Source: Thelonectria olida
Lineage: Eukaryota > Ascomycota > Sordariomycetes > Hypocreales > Nectriaceae
Assembly: GCA_020736575.1 (NCBI GenBank)
Contig: JAGPYM010000016.1
Coordinates: forward strand, 744,001-808,000
Reading direction: 5' to 3'
DNA: 64,000 bases
Shown one piece after another: positions 31,133 to 42,845 of this stretch. Each line of letters opens with the position of its first letter. Within the stretch, counting starts at the first letter, position 1. The notes beneath the pieces are model-generated. The model had not been told where the DNA came from and did no database searches. It saw nothing but the letters and a program-made list of their open reading frames with translations. The translations under genes and the position numbers were made by a program.

Positions 31133-32977
31133 TCACAGCTCGTCGTGCTCCCCATCCTCAATCCCGCAGCCCCCTGTCCAACTCTCCATAGTCAACCCCG
31201 ACCTGAAATGCGACGCCAGATGATCCATCCTCTCCTCCCAGCTATTCATGCTCAGCTGGCAGAACCCGCAGCGACTTCGCACTGCGTCCTGCCGATTTTG
31301 AACCAGGCTCAGATCCGGCTTCCAGCCTTCCCACTTGCGACATCGGTGGAACTTGTGCAGATGCTGCCACAAATGGTCTTTGCGCGTGAACTTGCGCTCT
31401 GACACGGGCCTCTCGGCGCATGTGTCGAATTCGTGCGAGCGAATGTGCTCGTCGGTCGGCGAGACGTGCCCGCAGAAGATGCACTCGGGGTTGCTCTGGT
31501 TGACGCGCCAGACGAGATGCGACTGTCCGGCCGGCACGGGGATGGAGCAGATCCACGAGTCAAGCCCCGGGAGGTGGATGCATCGTTCGTGGCGGACCCA
31601 GTCGTACTTCTTCTTGTAGCTCTGTCGACAAAACGTGCATTGGAAGCCCTGGAAGTTTGTGTTTTTCCCTCTGGATGATGTTGGTCGGGAGCGTGACGTG
31701 CCTTCGCCCGCCGAGCTGTTGGCTGAGCGAGGTGGTGGAACAAAGGGTTCGAGGGTGAATTTTTGAGAATAGCATGAGGATGCAGACCCGGATGAGGCGT
31801 CGTTGTAGTTGGGATTAGGATAGAAGATGGACTCGGTGCTTGTTGAAGATGCCGGGCCATCCAACCAACTCAGGTCGTGGGTTTCTAGAGACCCTTCGCT
31901 GCTTGAATGCGTCGAGAGAGCGCGCTCGATAGCACTCGCTGAAACCGGCTCTTCGTCAGGAGGAGAGTTTCGCCATCGTTCCATCGGCGACATGCCCAAG
32001 TCGCGCGGCATTGGTGATCCTTGCATGAAGACCCGAGAAGCTTGATTGCTCTGTGTGTGTGCGGCAATCCGGTGTCGTCGTCTCGTGTTGGCGAACCAGT
32101 TCACCACTTGACTCTTGCTCAGGCCCGATTCCCTCGAAAGAGCGACCTTTTGTTCCTCTGATGGATAAGGATGGTCGAGGTGGCTGGAGAACCAGTTCCT
32201 CAACGCCCGCGTCTTCCTCACAGACCGGGTATTCGTTCTTTTGCTCGACAAGGTAGATATAGATGAAGTCCTCGCCACGGATCGACCAGACGGCTGTCCC
32301 TCGTCCAGTCGCTCTAGCGAGTTGCCCTGCTCACTCACGCCATGCAGGTGGCCGATGACGGGCATGGACGTCTCAAAGTTGGACGGCACGCGCTTCTCGC
32401 GGCCGGAGAGGCTGCACTCCCTGAAGAGAGCGACGCAGCTGGAGCACGACTTGGTAGGGTTAGGGTTAGCTGAGGTCGTTTGGAGGATGAGGCACTGCAA
32501 GCGACGGCGGCGACAGTGGTTGCAGGGCACGGGGGGTCTGTGGGCGCCTCTTGTGATGAAGAACTCGTCGATGGCTGTCAGGGCTGGGGCTTGAGTGTTT
32601 TGGTTGAGTGCGTGAGTCGTATCGATTTCCATGTCCCCTCCAGATTGCTCCAAGAAGGAAAAGTCCGTCTCGTGGTGTTGCTGCCGCAGTATATCGGGCG
32701 ATGACCCCGCAGCTACATTCACGGCTTGTGCCTGCTCGAAGCTGGCCTGCCAGTCGATCCCGCTGCAATCAGTCGGGATATTCTTAGAGCTTGTCGCTTG
32801 TCCGACTGAAGGGCTGAGATTCGTCGCACTCAATTCGCTTGAAGGACTGCGAGACTGAGCCATGATATCGTCCGTCGCCTCAAAGGGCACGGCCATGGTT
32901 GAGTCATTGCCGACCGAGAACAAGAGGTCGTCGATGGACAGGTCGATCCCGAATTGCTGTGAAGAGCTCCAGTCCAT
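31133..32977 (-). CDS. Homeodomain/C2H2 transcription factor with a Zn2Cys6-spaced cysteine cluster
   Basis: Single exon, 614 residues from the ATG at 32977; an in-frame ATG at 33088 would add 37 residues. Three DNA-binding-type segments occur in order. Residues 152-188 have C-x2-C-x6-C-x15-C-x2-C-x6-C (CNHCRRRRLQC...CSSCVALFREC), the spacing of a Zn(II)2Cys6 cluster with a long middle loop. Residues about 248-305 are a TALE-type homeodomain; helix 3 reads SKSQVVNWFANTRRRHR. C2H2-like fingers follow at 446-467 (CTFC...H...H), around 499-545 (CIFC...FTRKDHLWQHLHKFHRC) and near 576 (CGFC...H...H). Homeodomain plus C2H2 proteins are known in ascomycetes and regulate development or conidiation; the cysteine cluster is the unusual part. 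It is nuclear by inference and divergent from the fusion enzyme gene. Confidence 0.88.
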   Translation of the reverse strand: MDWSSSQQFGIDLSIDDLLFSVGNDSTMAVPFEATDDIMAQSRSPSSELSATNLSPSVGQATSSKNIPTDCSGIDWQASFEQAQAVNVAAGSSPDILRQQHHETDFSFLEQSGGDMEIDTTHALNQNTQAPALTAIDEFFITRGAHRPPVPCNHCRRRRLQCLILQTTSANPNPTKSCSSCVALFRECSLSGREKRVPSNFETSMPVIGHLHGVSEQGNSLERLDEGQPSGRSVARTSSISTLSSKRTNTRSVRKTRALRNWFSSHLDHPYPSEEQKVALSRESGLSKSQVVNWFANTRRRHRIAAHTQSNQASRVFMQGSPMPRDLGMSPMERWRNSPPDEEPVSASAIERALSTHSSSEGSLETHDLSWLDGPASSTSTESIFYPNPNYNDASSGSASSCYSQKFTLEPFVPPPRSANSSAGEGTSRSRPTSSRGKNTNFQGFQCTFCRQSYKKKYDWVRHERCIHLPGLDSWICSIPVPAGQSHLVWRVNQSNPECIFCGHVSPTDEHIRSHEFDTCAERPVSERKFTRKDHLWQHLHKFHRCRKWEGWKPDLSLVQNRQDAVRSRCGFCQLSMNSWEERMDHLASHFRSGLTMESWTGGCGIEDGEHDEL

Positions 32978-33526
32978 GGCTCGTCTCGTTGAAGGGATCG
33001 AGTGAGTGGAAGTGATTCTGCGTGATGTTAGCATCAAGATCAAAGTCCAACGCTTGTCGTAGCGGACGAACTGGAGCAAATCATCCATTAACTTTTGGCT
33101 TAGTCACCCCCCTCATCACTTGACTGGTGACTCGAGTACCAACCGTCTAGACTTAACAACACCATACCAAAGTTGAACAGTTTTGTCGTCGAAACTCCGT
33201 TCTTCCATTGCCTTTCTAGCGTCCTTCCTTGGAACACCATTTCTGTCAAACGCCTTCTCGACAACTTACACGTGGTGGATCGCGCAGTACAACCACCAAT
33301 GTACGGAGAAGGCGCCTCACCAAGTTGACCAGATAATCCCCGCATGATGGCCTATAAATGAAGAGTTTTACGCACCAAATCAAGACAACTTCTCGTTCCT
33401 ACATTGAATGCTTCCTCCTCATATGAAAGTCCTCTGCCCGAAACCTTGACAACCCCAAAAATCTCCTATCAAGTGATTAAACATCACCATCCAAATACAC
33501 AAAACAACTTCGCCTCTTCAAAAGCC
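32978..33526. promoter_or_regulatory. Divergent promoter region, homeodomain factor and fusion enzyme
   Basis: 549 bases between the chosen start codons. TATAAA at 33353-33358 lies 169 bases before the plus-strand ATG and is the likely TATA box of the fusion enzyme gene. If the homeodomain protein starts at 33088 the region is shorter. Confidence 0.55.
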
Positions 33527-35858
33527 ATGGTTCTTGTCAAGATTCCCGTTGCTACCCGTCGAGCCGTCTACTTCAATCCCTCCGCTCAGTCATGGACCGC
33601 ATCCGCATCCGTCGACGAAGGCCTCGTTGACAAGTTCCACAAACAGTTGCCAGACTATCGGCCGACTGACCTCGTCTCTCTCGACCAAGTCGCAAAGGAA
33701 ATCGGCGTTCGTGCCGTCCACCTCAAGAACGAGAGTAACCGCTTCGGCATGCCATCGTTCAAGATCCTCGGTGCCTCTTGGGGAACATTCCGCGCCATTG
33801 CCCTGAAGCTGGGGCTGCCTTTGGACTCGGATATCGAGACTGTCAAGGAGACGATTGCCTCGCACAACATCTCTTTGTTCGCTGCTACAGATGGTAATCA
33901 TGGTCGTGCCGTGGCTCGAATGGGTGCCGTCTTCTCCATTCCGGCGGAAATCCACGTGCCTGCGACAATGGAAGAGAGCACTTTGGAGTTCATTCGATCA
34001 GAGGGCGCAACTGTCGTCGTCTCTTCCGGAACGTACGACGAGGCCGTTCTAGAAGCCTACGAGGCGTCAAAACGGAAAGGCGGCATTCTCATTCAAGACT
34101 TTGCCTTTGATGACTATCAAGATCTCCCCCAGGTTGGCACTGCTCCTGTTTATCAATGAAAATACCATCTAACCAGACCTCATCTAGTGGATCGTCGACG
34201 GCTATCTCACCATGCTGCGTGAAGTCGACCAACAACTCAAAGACACTCACGCCGATCTCGTCATCGCACCAGTCGGAGTCGGTTCCTTCGCCCAGGCCGT
34301 CGTCAGTCACTTCAAGAGAGAAGGCAGCTCCACGGCAGTCATGATTGTCGAGCCCGACACCGCAGCCTGCATGTGGAAGAGCTTCAAGCGAGGCGAGCTC
34401 ACTCCCGAGTCCACCACTCCGACCATCATGGCTGGCTTGGACTGTGGTACTCCATCTTCCATTGCCTGGCCACTCCTCAAGGCAGGCGTGGACGCCAGCG
34501 TGACAGTCTCCGACTTCGAGGCGCACCAGGCTGTTCTCTACCTCCAATCTCTGGGGCTTTCTGCCGGCCCCTGCGGTGCTGCTCCTCTAGCTGCCCTTCG
34601 GCGATTGACTGCATCCGACAAGGCCTCTTTGAACCTGAATGAAAACTCCGTCGTCGTTCTTCTCTGCACGGAAGCCAGCAGAGAATACCCCGTCCCGCTC
34701 GACGTGTCCGTCGAAGACCCCGTCCCCTTGACACAAACCCTCGTCCAGATCAACTCAGCCAACCCATCGCTCGGCTCCGTCCCAGGACCCGGAGAGACAG
34801 TCATTGCCCGCTACATCACCGCCTGGCTCGAGCATCGCGATATAGAAACCCACTGGATCGAGTCCAAAAAGGGTCGCCCATCAGTAGTCGGCGTCGCACG
34901 CGGTTCAGGCGGCGGCAAGAGTCTCCTCTTCAACGGCCACATCGACACCGTCACCTTAAGTGGCTTTGGCGGCGATCCCCTCAGTGGCAAAATCCAACAC
35001 GGCAGGCTTTATGGCCGCGGCGCTGAGGACATGAAAGGCGGGGTAGCAGCTGCCATGGTCGCGCTCGCAAACGCAAAGAAACTGGGCTTGCGCGGCGACG
35101 TCATCTTCACCGGCGTCGCTGACGAGGAGAACATGAGCATCGGCACAGAAGATGTCTTGGCCGCAGGATGGCGAGCCGACGCTGCCATTGTCACCGAGCC
35201 GACGGGCTTGGACATTGTGCACGCCCACAAGGGCTTCGTCTGGGTTGAAGTTACTGTGCTTGGGCTTGCAGCGCACGGCTCTCGGCCATACCTTGGTGTC
35301 GATGCCATTTCCAAGGCTGGGTGCTTTCTCCAAAAGCTTCACTGCCACTCGAATAAGTTACGCGATGGCGAAGGCTTTGCTGATCCCATCTTGGGCGTGG
35401 GCTCGATTCACGCATCGCTCATCAGGGGCGGCGAGGAGGCCTCGTCGTACCCTGCGGCGTGCGTCATCACCATCGAGCGCCGCACTGTTCCAGGCGAGAC
35501 GCCCGAGACTGTCAAGCAAGAGATAGAGGATATGGTTGACGTGGCTGCCAGGGAAGCCCCCGGGCTAAATGCCGTCGTGCGAGTCACATTTGACCGCTCT
35601 CCGTTCAGCATCCCACTCGACCATAGCTTCACCACGCTTGTGAGCGAGTTTGTCAGCAAGACTCTCGGCAAGAAAGCTACGTTCACGGGAGAGCCGTATT
35701 GGACGGACTGCGCTTTGTTGGCTGATCAGGGAATCCCGTCTCTGCTTTGGGGCCCAAAGGGTCTGGGACTTCACGGAAAGGAGGAATGGGTGGACATTGA
35801 CTCCATAAGAAAGGTCACCGACGGGCTGACAGACATTGCAAAGGAGTTTTGTAAGTGA
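33527..35858 (+). CDS. Fusion of diaminopropionate ammonia-lyase-like PLP enzyme and M20 deacylase
   Basis: Exons 33527-34132 and 34188-35858 join in frame to 758 residues. Residues 1 to about 370 are a fold-type II PLP enzyme like diaminopropionate ammonia-lyase: Schiff-base K79 in FGMPSFKILGASW, ATDGNHGRAVARMG for the substrate carboxylate, and a phosphate-binding APVGVGS loop near residue 230. Residues about 388-758 are an M20 metallohydrolase of the ArgE/DapE type: H453 and D455 in NGHIDTV, bridging D483 in RGAEDMKGG, catalytic DEE at about 514-516, metal-binding E539 in VTEPT, and a dimerisation domain with AHGSRPYLGVDAI. Both active sites look intact and no stop or start intervenes. Bacterial homologues of the two halves (ygeX and ygeY in E. 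coli) are adjacent genes. A GTAAGT donor overlaps the stop codon, so a further small 3' exon is possible. Confidence 0.9.
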
Positions 35859-36025
35859 TGAAGCCATGCTTAATAGTCCTACAGCAACAAACAAAGGGGT
35901 ATACCTAATGCGCCATACCGTCTACCCAATGCCAAATCCAAACTCCATGCTACATGCTGATGATAATGCATCCTCCCAAAACCAACGACCATCCAATTTG
36001 CCAGGCGCCCATGGCCTGCTTGACT

Positions 36026-37752
36026 CTAGTCCATCCACTCGTCGTCCTCTGTATTTACCAGCCCCTTGAGTACATCCTCATCCAAGTGCTCCCAAGCGAG
36101 CTGGTAACGCGAGATGGGATCCAGAACGCTGTCGGCGAGCTGCAAGTGAGGAACCGCCACGTAGTACGAGTCCCGCCAGCCTTCCTCTCTCCTAAGCTCG
36201 TGGACCGCATGGGTGAGGCGTCCGCGATGCTTCATCGAGCCTGCCCAGGCTTGGATCACCTCCTCGTCGAATTCGAACTTGCGCGTCGTCCAGTTGTGAC
36301 GGAAGGCGATCTTGGGCTTGCCGTCTTCGCACGTGAACCGGAAGAGGCTCATGTCGCCATCTTGGGCGTACCAGATCTCCATGACCTCGAGCTTGGGCAT
36401 GTATCGGGCAGCGCGCCCGGCCGACATCAACGACTCGTCGATCGATTCTTGGACGAAGTCCGAGTGAAGGGCTCTGCAAGTCAGGGCCAGAGTCTTGAGG
36501 TTCTCCCAATGAGTGAGATTGGGCTGTCTTTCTAACAAGCCATCCTTGTCCAGTCGGAAGTCCCAGAAGAAGTAGTCGGCATCCACTGCAAAGGCAGCGG
36601 ACAGAGTCTCCATGGAGCGGCTTGAGTCGGAAAGTTGCACGCTCAAGTCGACGTCGCACCGGTCCTCGGGCAGGTCTGGGTTCATGAGCTCGCTGCTGTC
36701 CTCGAACATGGAAAAGTGTCGCACACTGGGCGGTAGCAAGCTTTGGAGGAGGACGCAGTATTCTATCACAACATTAGTTATTCGTCCAAAAACGAGAGAA
36801 TGGAAGTCAACTCACGTTCGTTAGTCACTTCCCTCAGACGTTCGTCCACGTCGTGCCAGTATTCGTGGCGGAACGACCTAATGCCTTTGAAGGCGAGGAG
36901 GAAACCACCAAGAGAACACACGTCGAACTTCCGGTAAAACTGGCGGCGAATGACCAGATCCGTCACAATCTCGACTTCCAGTAGAGTACAGGGATCCCAG
37001 ACGTCCTCTTCAACACCGTCTGGCCCGATGCTGAGGCCCAGAGTGGCCATGACCCGTTTCCGTGCGTCGAGGTTCACGGTCTGTTGGCGGCCATCAACCC
37101 AACCGTGATGCTCGTTGGTCAAGGGCTCGGGCCCCACGAGCCTGGCGTGCCTTCGGTAGGCAGCGTAGGTGGGCTCGAGTTTTGCCGCCTCCATGTATGG
37201 GTAGGCGCGCGTGAGGCGGAAGTCTCTGATCGAGTGCACGCTGTCACCAGGGGAGTAGGCGCCCAGGTCCAGCGTCAAGCCTGGTCCTGGACCCTCGCGG
37301 GCGCAGATCTGGGAAGCTTGCTTCCACTCGGACAGAATCCGCAAGAGCGCTCTCGAGGCATTGACTAAGATGTCATTGTTCCTGCAAAAGTCAGTGATGA
37401 GGACGAAACCAGAGGCCGGTGTCACTTACTTGTTTACTTCGTAAGTGCTCTCGCTTGTCTGGCATATCCCACATCCGTACGCCGGAAGGATGTAGCGGAA
37501 AGCGATGTGTTCGACATACGACTGCCGACGTTTGTTGTGCTCGAGGTTCATGAGCTGCTCAAAGTCGGGAAGGTCTGCCTGGGACAGCTTCAGGCGTCGA
37601 AAGTTGCGGTGCTCGAAGACCGGCTGCCACTCTCTGCAAACAGAGGCATAGCCAGCGCGAGCACCGGGCTCAGCCGTCGAGTCGTAGCCATCCGCTACAT
37701 GCTTGAGGACCATGCAGCGAATCTCAGGGGGGAATCTCGTGAAGGAAAACAT
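36026..37752 (-). CDS. F-box-like fungal protein
   Basis: Exons 37430-37752, 36816-37381 and 36026-36762 give 541 residues. The N-terminus (MFSFTRFPPEIRCMVLKHVAD...ASVCREWQPVFEHRNFRRL) is a degenerate F-box: P-x-E-I-x-x-x-x-L, then a Cys-Arg-x-W segment. The remainder is long and without a recognised repeat; the order RFRLTRAYPYMEAAKLEPTYAA-like blocks, MEIWYAQDGD and a C-terminal WEHLD is typical of a large family of uncharacterised F-box proteins of filamentous ascomycetes. By family it would be a substrate adaptor of SCF ubiquitin ligases. A TATATA run about 65 bases before the ATG may be its TATA element. Both introns close the frame with GT-AG ends. Confidence 0.8.
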
Positions 37753-40247
37753 TGTGACGGGTTGGTAGTCAGTGAATAACAGCTGATATCGTACAGAAAT
37801 GAGATCCTGGGAGAATGTGTATATAGGAGAAAAGATGAACAGCATGGAAAGAACATCGTGAGTATTATATACCTGACCTTTTTTGACTTTACCATCAGGG
37901 CAAACTTGTCGTTGCCGTGTAAACAAAGCATATCGAGGTAACTCTGCCAGGGAAGCTTTCGGCTGTTCCACAGAACACACATTTAGAAGCTGGACTTCTA
38001 CCTCTGCTCGTACCTTCCCGTCATTTCTTTCTTCTATTCTTCATTTCTTGTCGTAATATGAGAGCATAGAGCTTCCTGTCTGGGCACCCGGCCAGTGCAA
38101 GTCAAGGTAGGTCCGATACTACTTACGACTGGTGACGCGCAAATATCACGATCATCAACAACATTTGGGTTTCTATCGTCAACAAGGATTATATCGTGAT
38201 TCACTGCATCAGACTGCCGTTTTAGAGATCTGGTTGCTTCATCATAATTCCATCAGGTGATCAAAAAGCATTTCCTAGGTTGGGTAAAACGTTGATAAGT
38301 AAACAGAGTCCAAGGAAGGTGTGGAAGTGAGCTCCCATGACGTGTGACAAAGGTGCAATATTGACTCTGACATCGTGCTCTTTCGAATTTTCCGCTGAGG
38401 GATCTAGGTTCTTTGGCTGACTCCATTGGCATAACAACAACAAGTCGGGATGGTTTGAGGCCTCAATAGAGTTGACTCACTAATAACCACAACACAGGAT
38501 CAAATTTCATGCAACCGTAATGGCGCCCAACCAGACACAGCCTTTCTTTGTGGCACAGTGTGATTTACTGCATTCTGACCCTGTCTATCCATAATTGCAC
38601 AGGTGCGAGCAACCTTCGAGCTTAATGTTTCGAACGAGGCTGGTGTGACGCCGCAATCCGATTCCATGGCACCGGTACTCTTCCAAGCGGTCAAGTGATC
38701 ACCCCAGCTTCTTCGGTGAATTTGTCTTTTCATTTTTTAGCTATAGTCCTGGTAGCTCATCCTGGACGCCCAAGTTGGCTGTTTCTGGAACGTTTAACTC
38801 GAGAAGACCTAAAGCGCAAGACGGCCAGAACTGCTCCAACTCGGGGCGATATCAAGGCTCTATCCCAGCCCAATTCTATGAAGGAATGTTCGGTTGGTCT
38901 AGGTTTCTTGGGGCAAGAAGAAGCCATTGTGTAACGGTCAGCGCGCCGAAAGTCCCTCCTGCTTGGAATAGGTTCTGCCAGCCCGCACCTGCAGTATTCC
39001 CACCCAATACCATCTGCCCGGTCGATGTTCGATTTGTTAAACGACTTCTTGATTGTTTTGTTCACTTTTATGTTTATTTGTTGGGGCAGTCTCGTTGTTC
39101 TTGCTCTCCTTATTACCTCGTTTTGTTCTTCTTATGTTAGGGTAGAATAAAAATACATTCGTATACCAACATAATTATACTGGGATGAGATGGAGGGCAG
39201 AGTCAGTGAACAACGACTCAGTTTAACGACTACTAGCAAGAAACTTGGCCAAGTTGAGAGTTTGCCTGCTTCATGTCAAGGCCTTATAGGGAAGCCAGGG
39301 GAACTCCAAAGCGGGCCACGGCCAGACTATGTCGCGGCCATATTCACCCGGCCTCTTTGTCAACAGCCTCACGTTTTCCCTGCCACATGCAATACGGCCA
39401 TCTTCATGACATATCTTCCTCTCGCCCATCACGTCACCGCCGTTAATTAATCCCCTCACATTTCTCCTTCTCCCCCCGGCCGCCCAAGCGCTCGAATCGG
39501 ACCCGGTCCCTCCCCCGGACAAAGATCCCCCAGAAGAAAGCCGTTTCCCGCCCCCTGTCGCCGAGACATCCTGGAAGGCTCGAGGCTATAGCTGCTCCTT
39601 CATATTATTCGCACCCTGCCGGAGTATCGTCTCCCCACAAGTTCCTTGCTGCCCCCTCATCGGTCCGCTAATGCGACACAACCTTCCCCCGCATCTCTCC
39701 CATCTCTCTCTTTGCAGCTTCAAATGCGCGCGAATCCCCTTCTTCCTTTCCGGCTCATTTAGGTTCGCAAGGTACCGGCAATTTTGCCTTGGCCCCACGT
39801 GGTTATTCCGTGCCTGGCTGAGCGACTATCGCCTTCGAGCCTGCGTCTGCCGATCGCATGACGCCCCTCACTATGCTCGGTGAATAGGCTGCTCAATGAG
39901 CCGAGAGGACATGGATCTGGCTATTGTTCGATTGATGCGACGGTGTTATTATGGAATGTAGTTTTGCCGTCGATGCGGGCGGGGAACGGCCACGGCCATT
40001 GCGGATAGCCATCACCATATGCTTAACGGCCAGTTCGGATCAACGAGCTTCTTGCGGAATAGTCCTCAAGGATCATGAGCGACGGTGAGGTCCACGAGTG
40101 GCTTGTCGATGGATATCCAAAGAGCTCGAGTCGACGATCCGAACAAGTATAAATTGAGCCGCAGCTCCGTACCACCCTCATGTAGCTCTCCAGCCTTCTC
40201 AGCAGCGGTACAGCGCTCTGTGGGACATACAACCCTTGAGAATAGCC
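37753..40247. other. 2.5 kb gene-free interval upstream of the arabinofuranosidase
   Basis: Divergent intergenic DNA between an F-box gene and a secreted glycosidase gene. I checked all frames: the open stretches are short and of random composition. The half nearer the glycosidase is CT-rich around 39440-39760 and ends in a TATA box. Long upstream regions are common for carbon-regulated hydrolase genes. Confidence 0.5.
40148..40153 (+). promoter_or_regulatory. TATA box of the GH51 gene
   Basis: TATAAA 95 bases upstream of the ATG at 40248, the usual distance in filamentous fungi. Confidence 0.6.
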
Positions 40248-42413
40248 ATGGTTTCCTTCAAGTCGGCGTTCATCGCTGCAGTTCAGATTGCGGCTACTGC
40301 TGCCGTCGACATTTCCGTCGAGTCCTCTGGCGGAAACGCCACTGGCAAGTATCACTATGGCTTCCTCCACGAAGTATGCATCCATCTACACCTCCAATGC
40401 TTCACATATTGACACAGTTTATAGGACATCTGCAACTCGGGCGATGGCGGCATCTACGCCGAGCTCGTCCGCAACCGTGCCTTCCAATACAGCGACTCCT
40501 ACCCCGTCTCCCTCGACGGCTGGCGCTCCATCAACGGCGCGAACCTGACGCTCAACCGCCTCGCCGTGCCGTTGTCCGATGCACTTCCCTACTCAGTCAA
40601 GGTCAAGGCCGGCGCGTCCTCAAAGAAGGACAAGCGCATCGGCCTCCAGAACGAAGGGTACTGGGGCATGGACGTCAAGCGTCAGAAGTACACGGGCTCG
40701 TTCTGGGTACGCGGCGCCTACAAGGGGTACTTCACCGCCGAGCTGCGGTCCAACTTTACGTCGGACGTGTTTGGGTCCGTCAAGGTCAAGTCGCAGGCCA
40801 AGAAGAATGACTGGGTCGAGCATGAGTTTGAGCTTGTGCCCAAGAAGGATGCGCCGAGCAGCAACAACACGCTTGCTATTACTTTTGATCCCAAGGTCTG
40901 TCACTGACTTCCACGGACGTTAAGTCTAGGCATTTACTGACAGAAATAGGGCGCTGCTGATGGCTCTCTCGATTTCAACCTTATCAGCCTGTTCCCGCCT
41001 ACTTATAAGAACCGCAAGAACGGTCTTCGCAAGGACATTGCTGAGGTCCTTGAGGGTCTTCACCCCGTACGTTACCACCTCGCATCCCACCCATCCCTGA
41101 ATCTCAGTCACTGACAACCCCTCCAGACAGTCCTCCGCTTCCCCGGCGGCAACATGCTCGAAGGCCTCACCCACAGCACATACTGGGACTGGAAAGACTC
41201 CCTCGGCCCGCTGCGCAACCGCACCGGCTTCCAGGGCGTCTGGAACTACCAACAGACCCACGGCCTCGGTCTCATGGAGTATCTCTACTGGGCCGAAGAC
41301 ATGGGTCTGGACATTGTCGTCGGTCTCTGGGCCGGTCTGTCGCTCGACGGCGAAGTCACGCCCGAGGACGAGTTCCAAGCCGTCATCGACGACGCCCTCA
41401 ACGAAATCGAATTCATCCGCGGCCCCGCCGACTCGACCTGGGGCTCTGTTCGAGCCTCACTCGGCCACCCTGAGCCGTTCACGCTGAACTACGTTGAAAT
41501 CGGCAACGAGGACTGGCTCGCCGGATACCCTGGCGGCTGGACCTCGTACAAGAAGTACCGCCTCCCGCTGTTCACCGAGGCCATCACCGCCAAGTACGAC
41601 GACATCACCATCATCTCGTCCGGCGCCACCACCGACGGCAATGGCATCGACCTCCCCTCCAAGACCCTCGGCGACTACCACCCCTACCGCAGCCCCGACG
41701 CCCTGGTCGACGAGTTCGACCGCTTCGACAACGACCACGCCCACATCGTCGGCGAAGTCGCCGCCGTCCACCCCAACGGCGGCAGCGGCTGGAACGGAAA
41801 CCTGATGCCGTTTCCCTGGTGGATCGGCGCCGTCGGCGAGAGCGTCAGCCTGATCGGCTACGAGCGCAACGCCGACCACGTCCCGGGCACCTTCTACGCG
41901 CCCGTGCTGCGCAACATGAACCGCTGGCAGTGGGCCGTCACCATTGTGCAGTTCGCCGCCGACCCGGCCATGACGACAAGGTCGACCAGCTGGTTCGTGT
42001 GGGAGCTGTTCGCCGCGAACCCCATCACGCGCGTGCTCCCCGCGACCGCCGACTTCGACCCCGTCTTCTACGTGGCCGGCAGCAACGAGGACCTGGGCAC
42101 GCTGGTGTGGAAGGGCGCCGTGTACAACACGACCGACAGCGCATCCGTGCCCGTCAGCGTGTCGTTCGAGGGCGTCAAGGCTGGCGCAAAGGCCGAGCTG
42201 ACTGTGCTGACGAACAACTCTGAGGATCCGTATGCGTACAACGATCCGCACACGGGGGTCAACATTGTTGAGACGACGAAGACGGTTGTCGAGGCGAACA
42301 AGAACGGCACCTTTGAGTTCAAGCTGCCTGAGCTGAGTGTTGCCGTGCTGTCGACTGAGTTAACGACTGAGAAGAAGGCGAGACGAAGCCGGGGGAAGAC
42401 CGTCTACGAATGA
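40248..42413 (+). CDS. Secreted alpha-L-arabinofuranosidase, GH51
   Basis: Releases L-arabinose from arabinan and arabinoxylan. Exons 40248-40373, 40425-40895, 40950-41066 and 41127-42413; 2001 nt, 666 residues, normal for fungal GH51. Residues 1-19 ([19 protein letters not shown]) form a signal peptide. [26 protein letters not shown] is diagnostic of the family; a beta-sandwich region ([17 protein letters not shown]) follows. The TIM barrel has PGGNMLEG, the acid/base E366 in YVEIGNEDW, and a candidate nucleophile near E448 in HIVGEVAAV; the C-terminal jelly roll closes the protein. Many N-x-S/T sites suggest glycosylation. All introns are phase 0. The coding sequence is very GC3-rich. Confidence 0.95.
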
Positions 42414-42845
42414 AGTGGACGAGTCAGGTGTACAAGAAACAGACAACTATAGATAGCCCAAGACGTTTATAGAGATGACGAGCAAGTCCTTTTTCAAAGG
42501 CCATGTTTTGCAAGAAAGGGCTGGTGAGAACTGTATGTATTCCGTACTCATCATATCCAGATATGGATCGCTATATTCTTCGTATTGATGCTGAACCCTT
42601 TCCGCACGCATGCCTATGCTGCAAGACCTTGGCCAGCACACCCTGCCCTGTCATTACAACGTCCTGGCTCTTCGTGTGCTCGTCCAGCTCACGCGTCCAT
42701 CTGTCCTGTCTATCTGATTCAACATGCGTTGCAAAATAAACGCCACGAGCAAAATCACTCTTCATCGTGTCTCTTTCATGCATGTTTTCTCTATCGTCTT
42801 TTTTGGCGCTTCTTTGTCACTTGGCCTCTATAACTTTGGTTTCCA
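42414..42845. other. Convergent 3' intergenic region
   Basis: 432 bases between the stops of the convergent GH51 and trehalose genes; no other feature seen. Confidence 0.45.

Noticed and set aside
32455..32470. Interstitial telomere repeat (GTAGGGTTAGGGTTAG)
   Set aside because: Only about two copies, within the homeodomain coding frame where it encodes a normal Asn-Pro-rich turn; probably chance.
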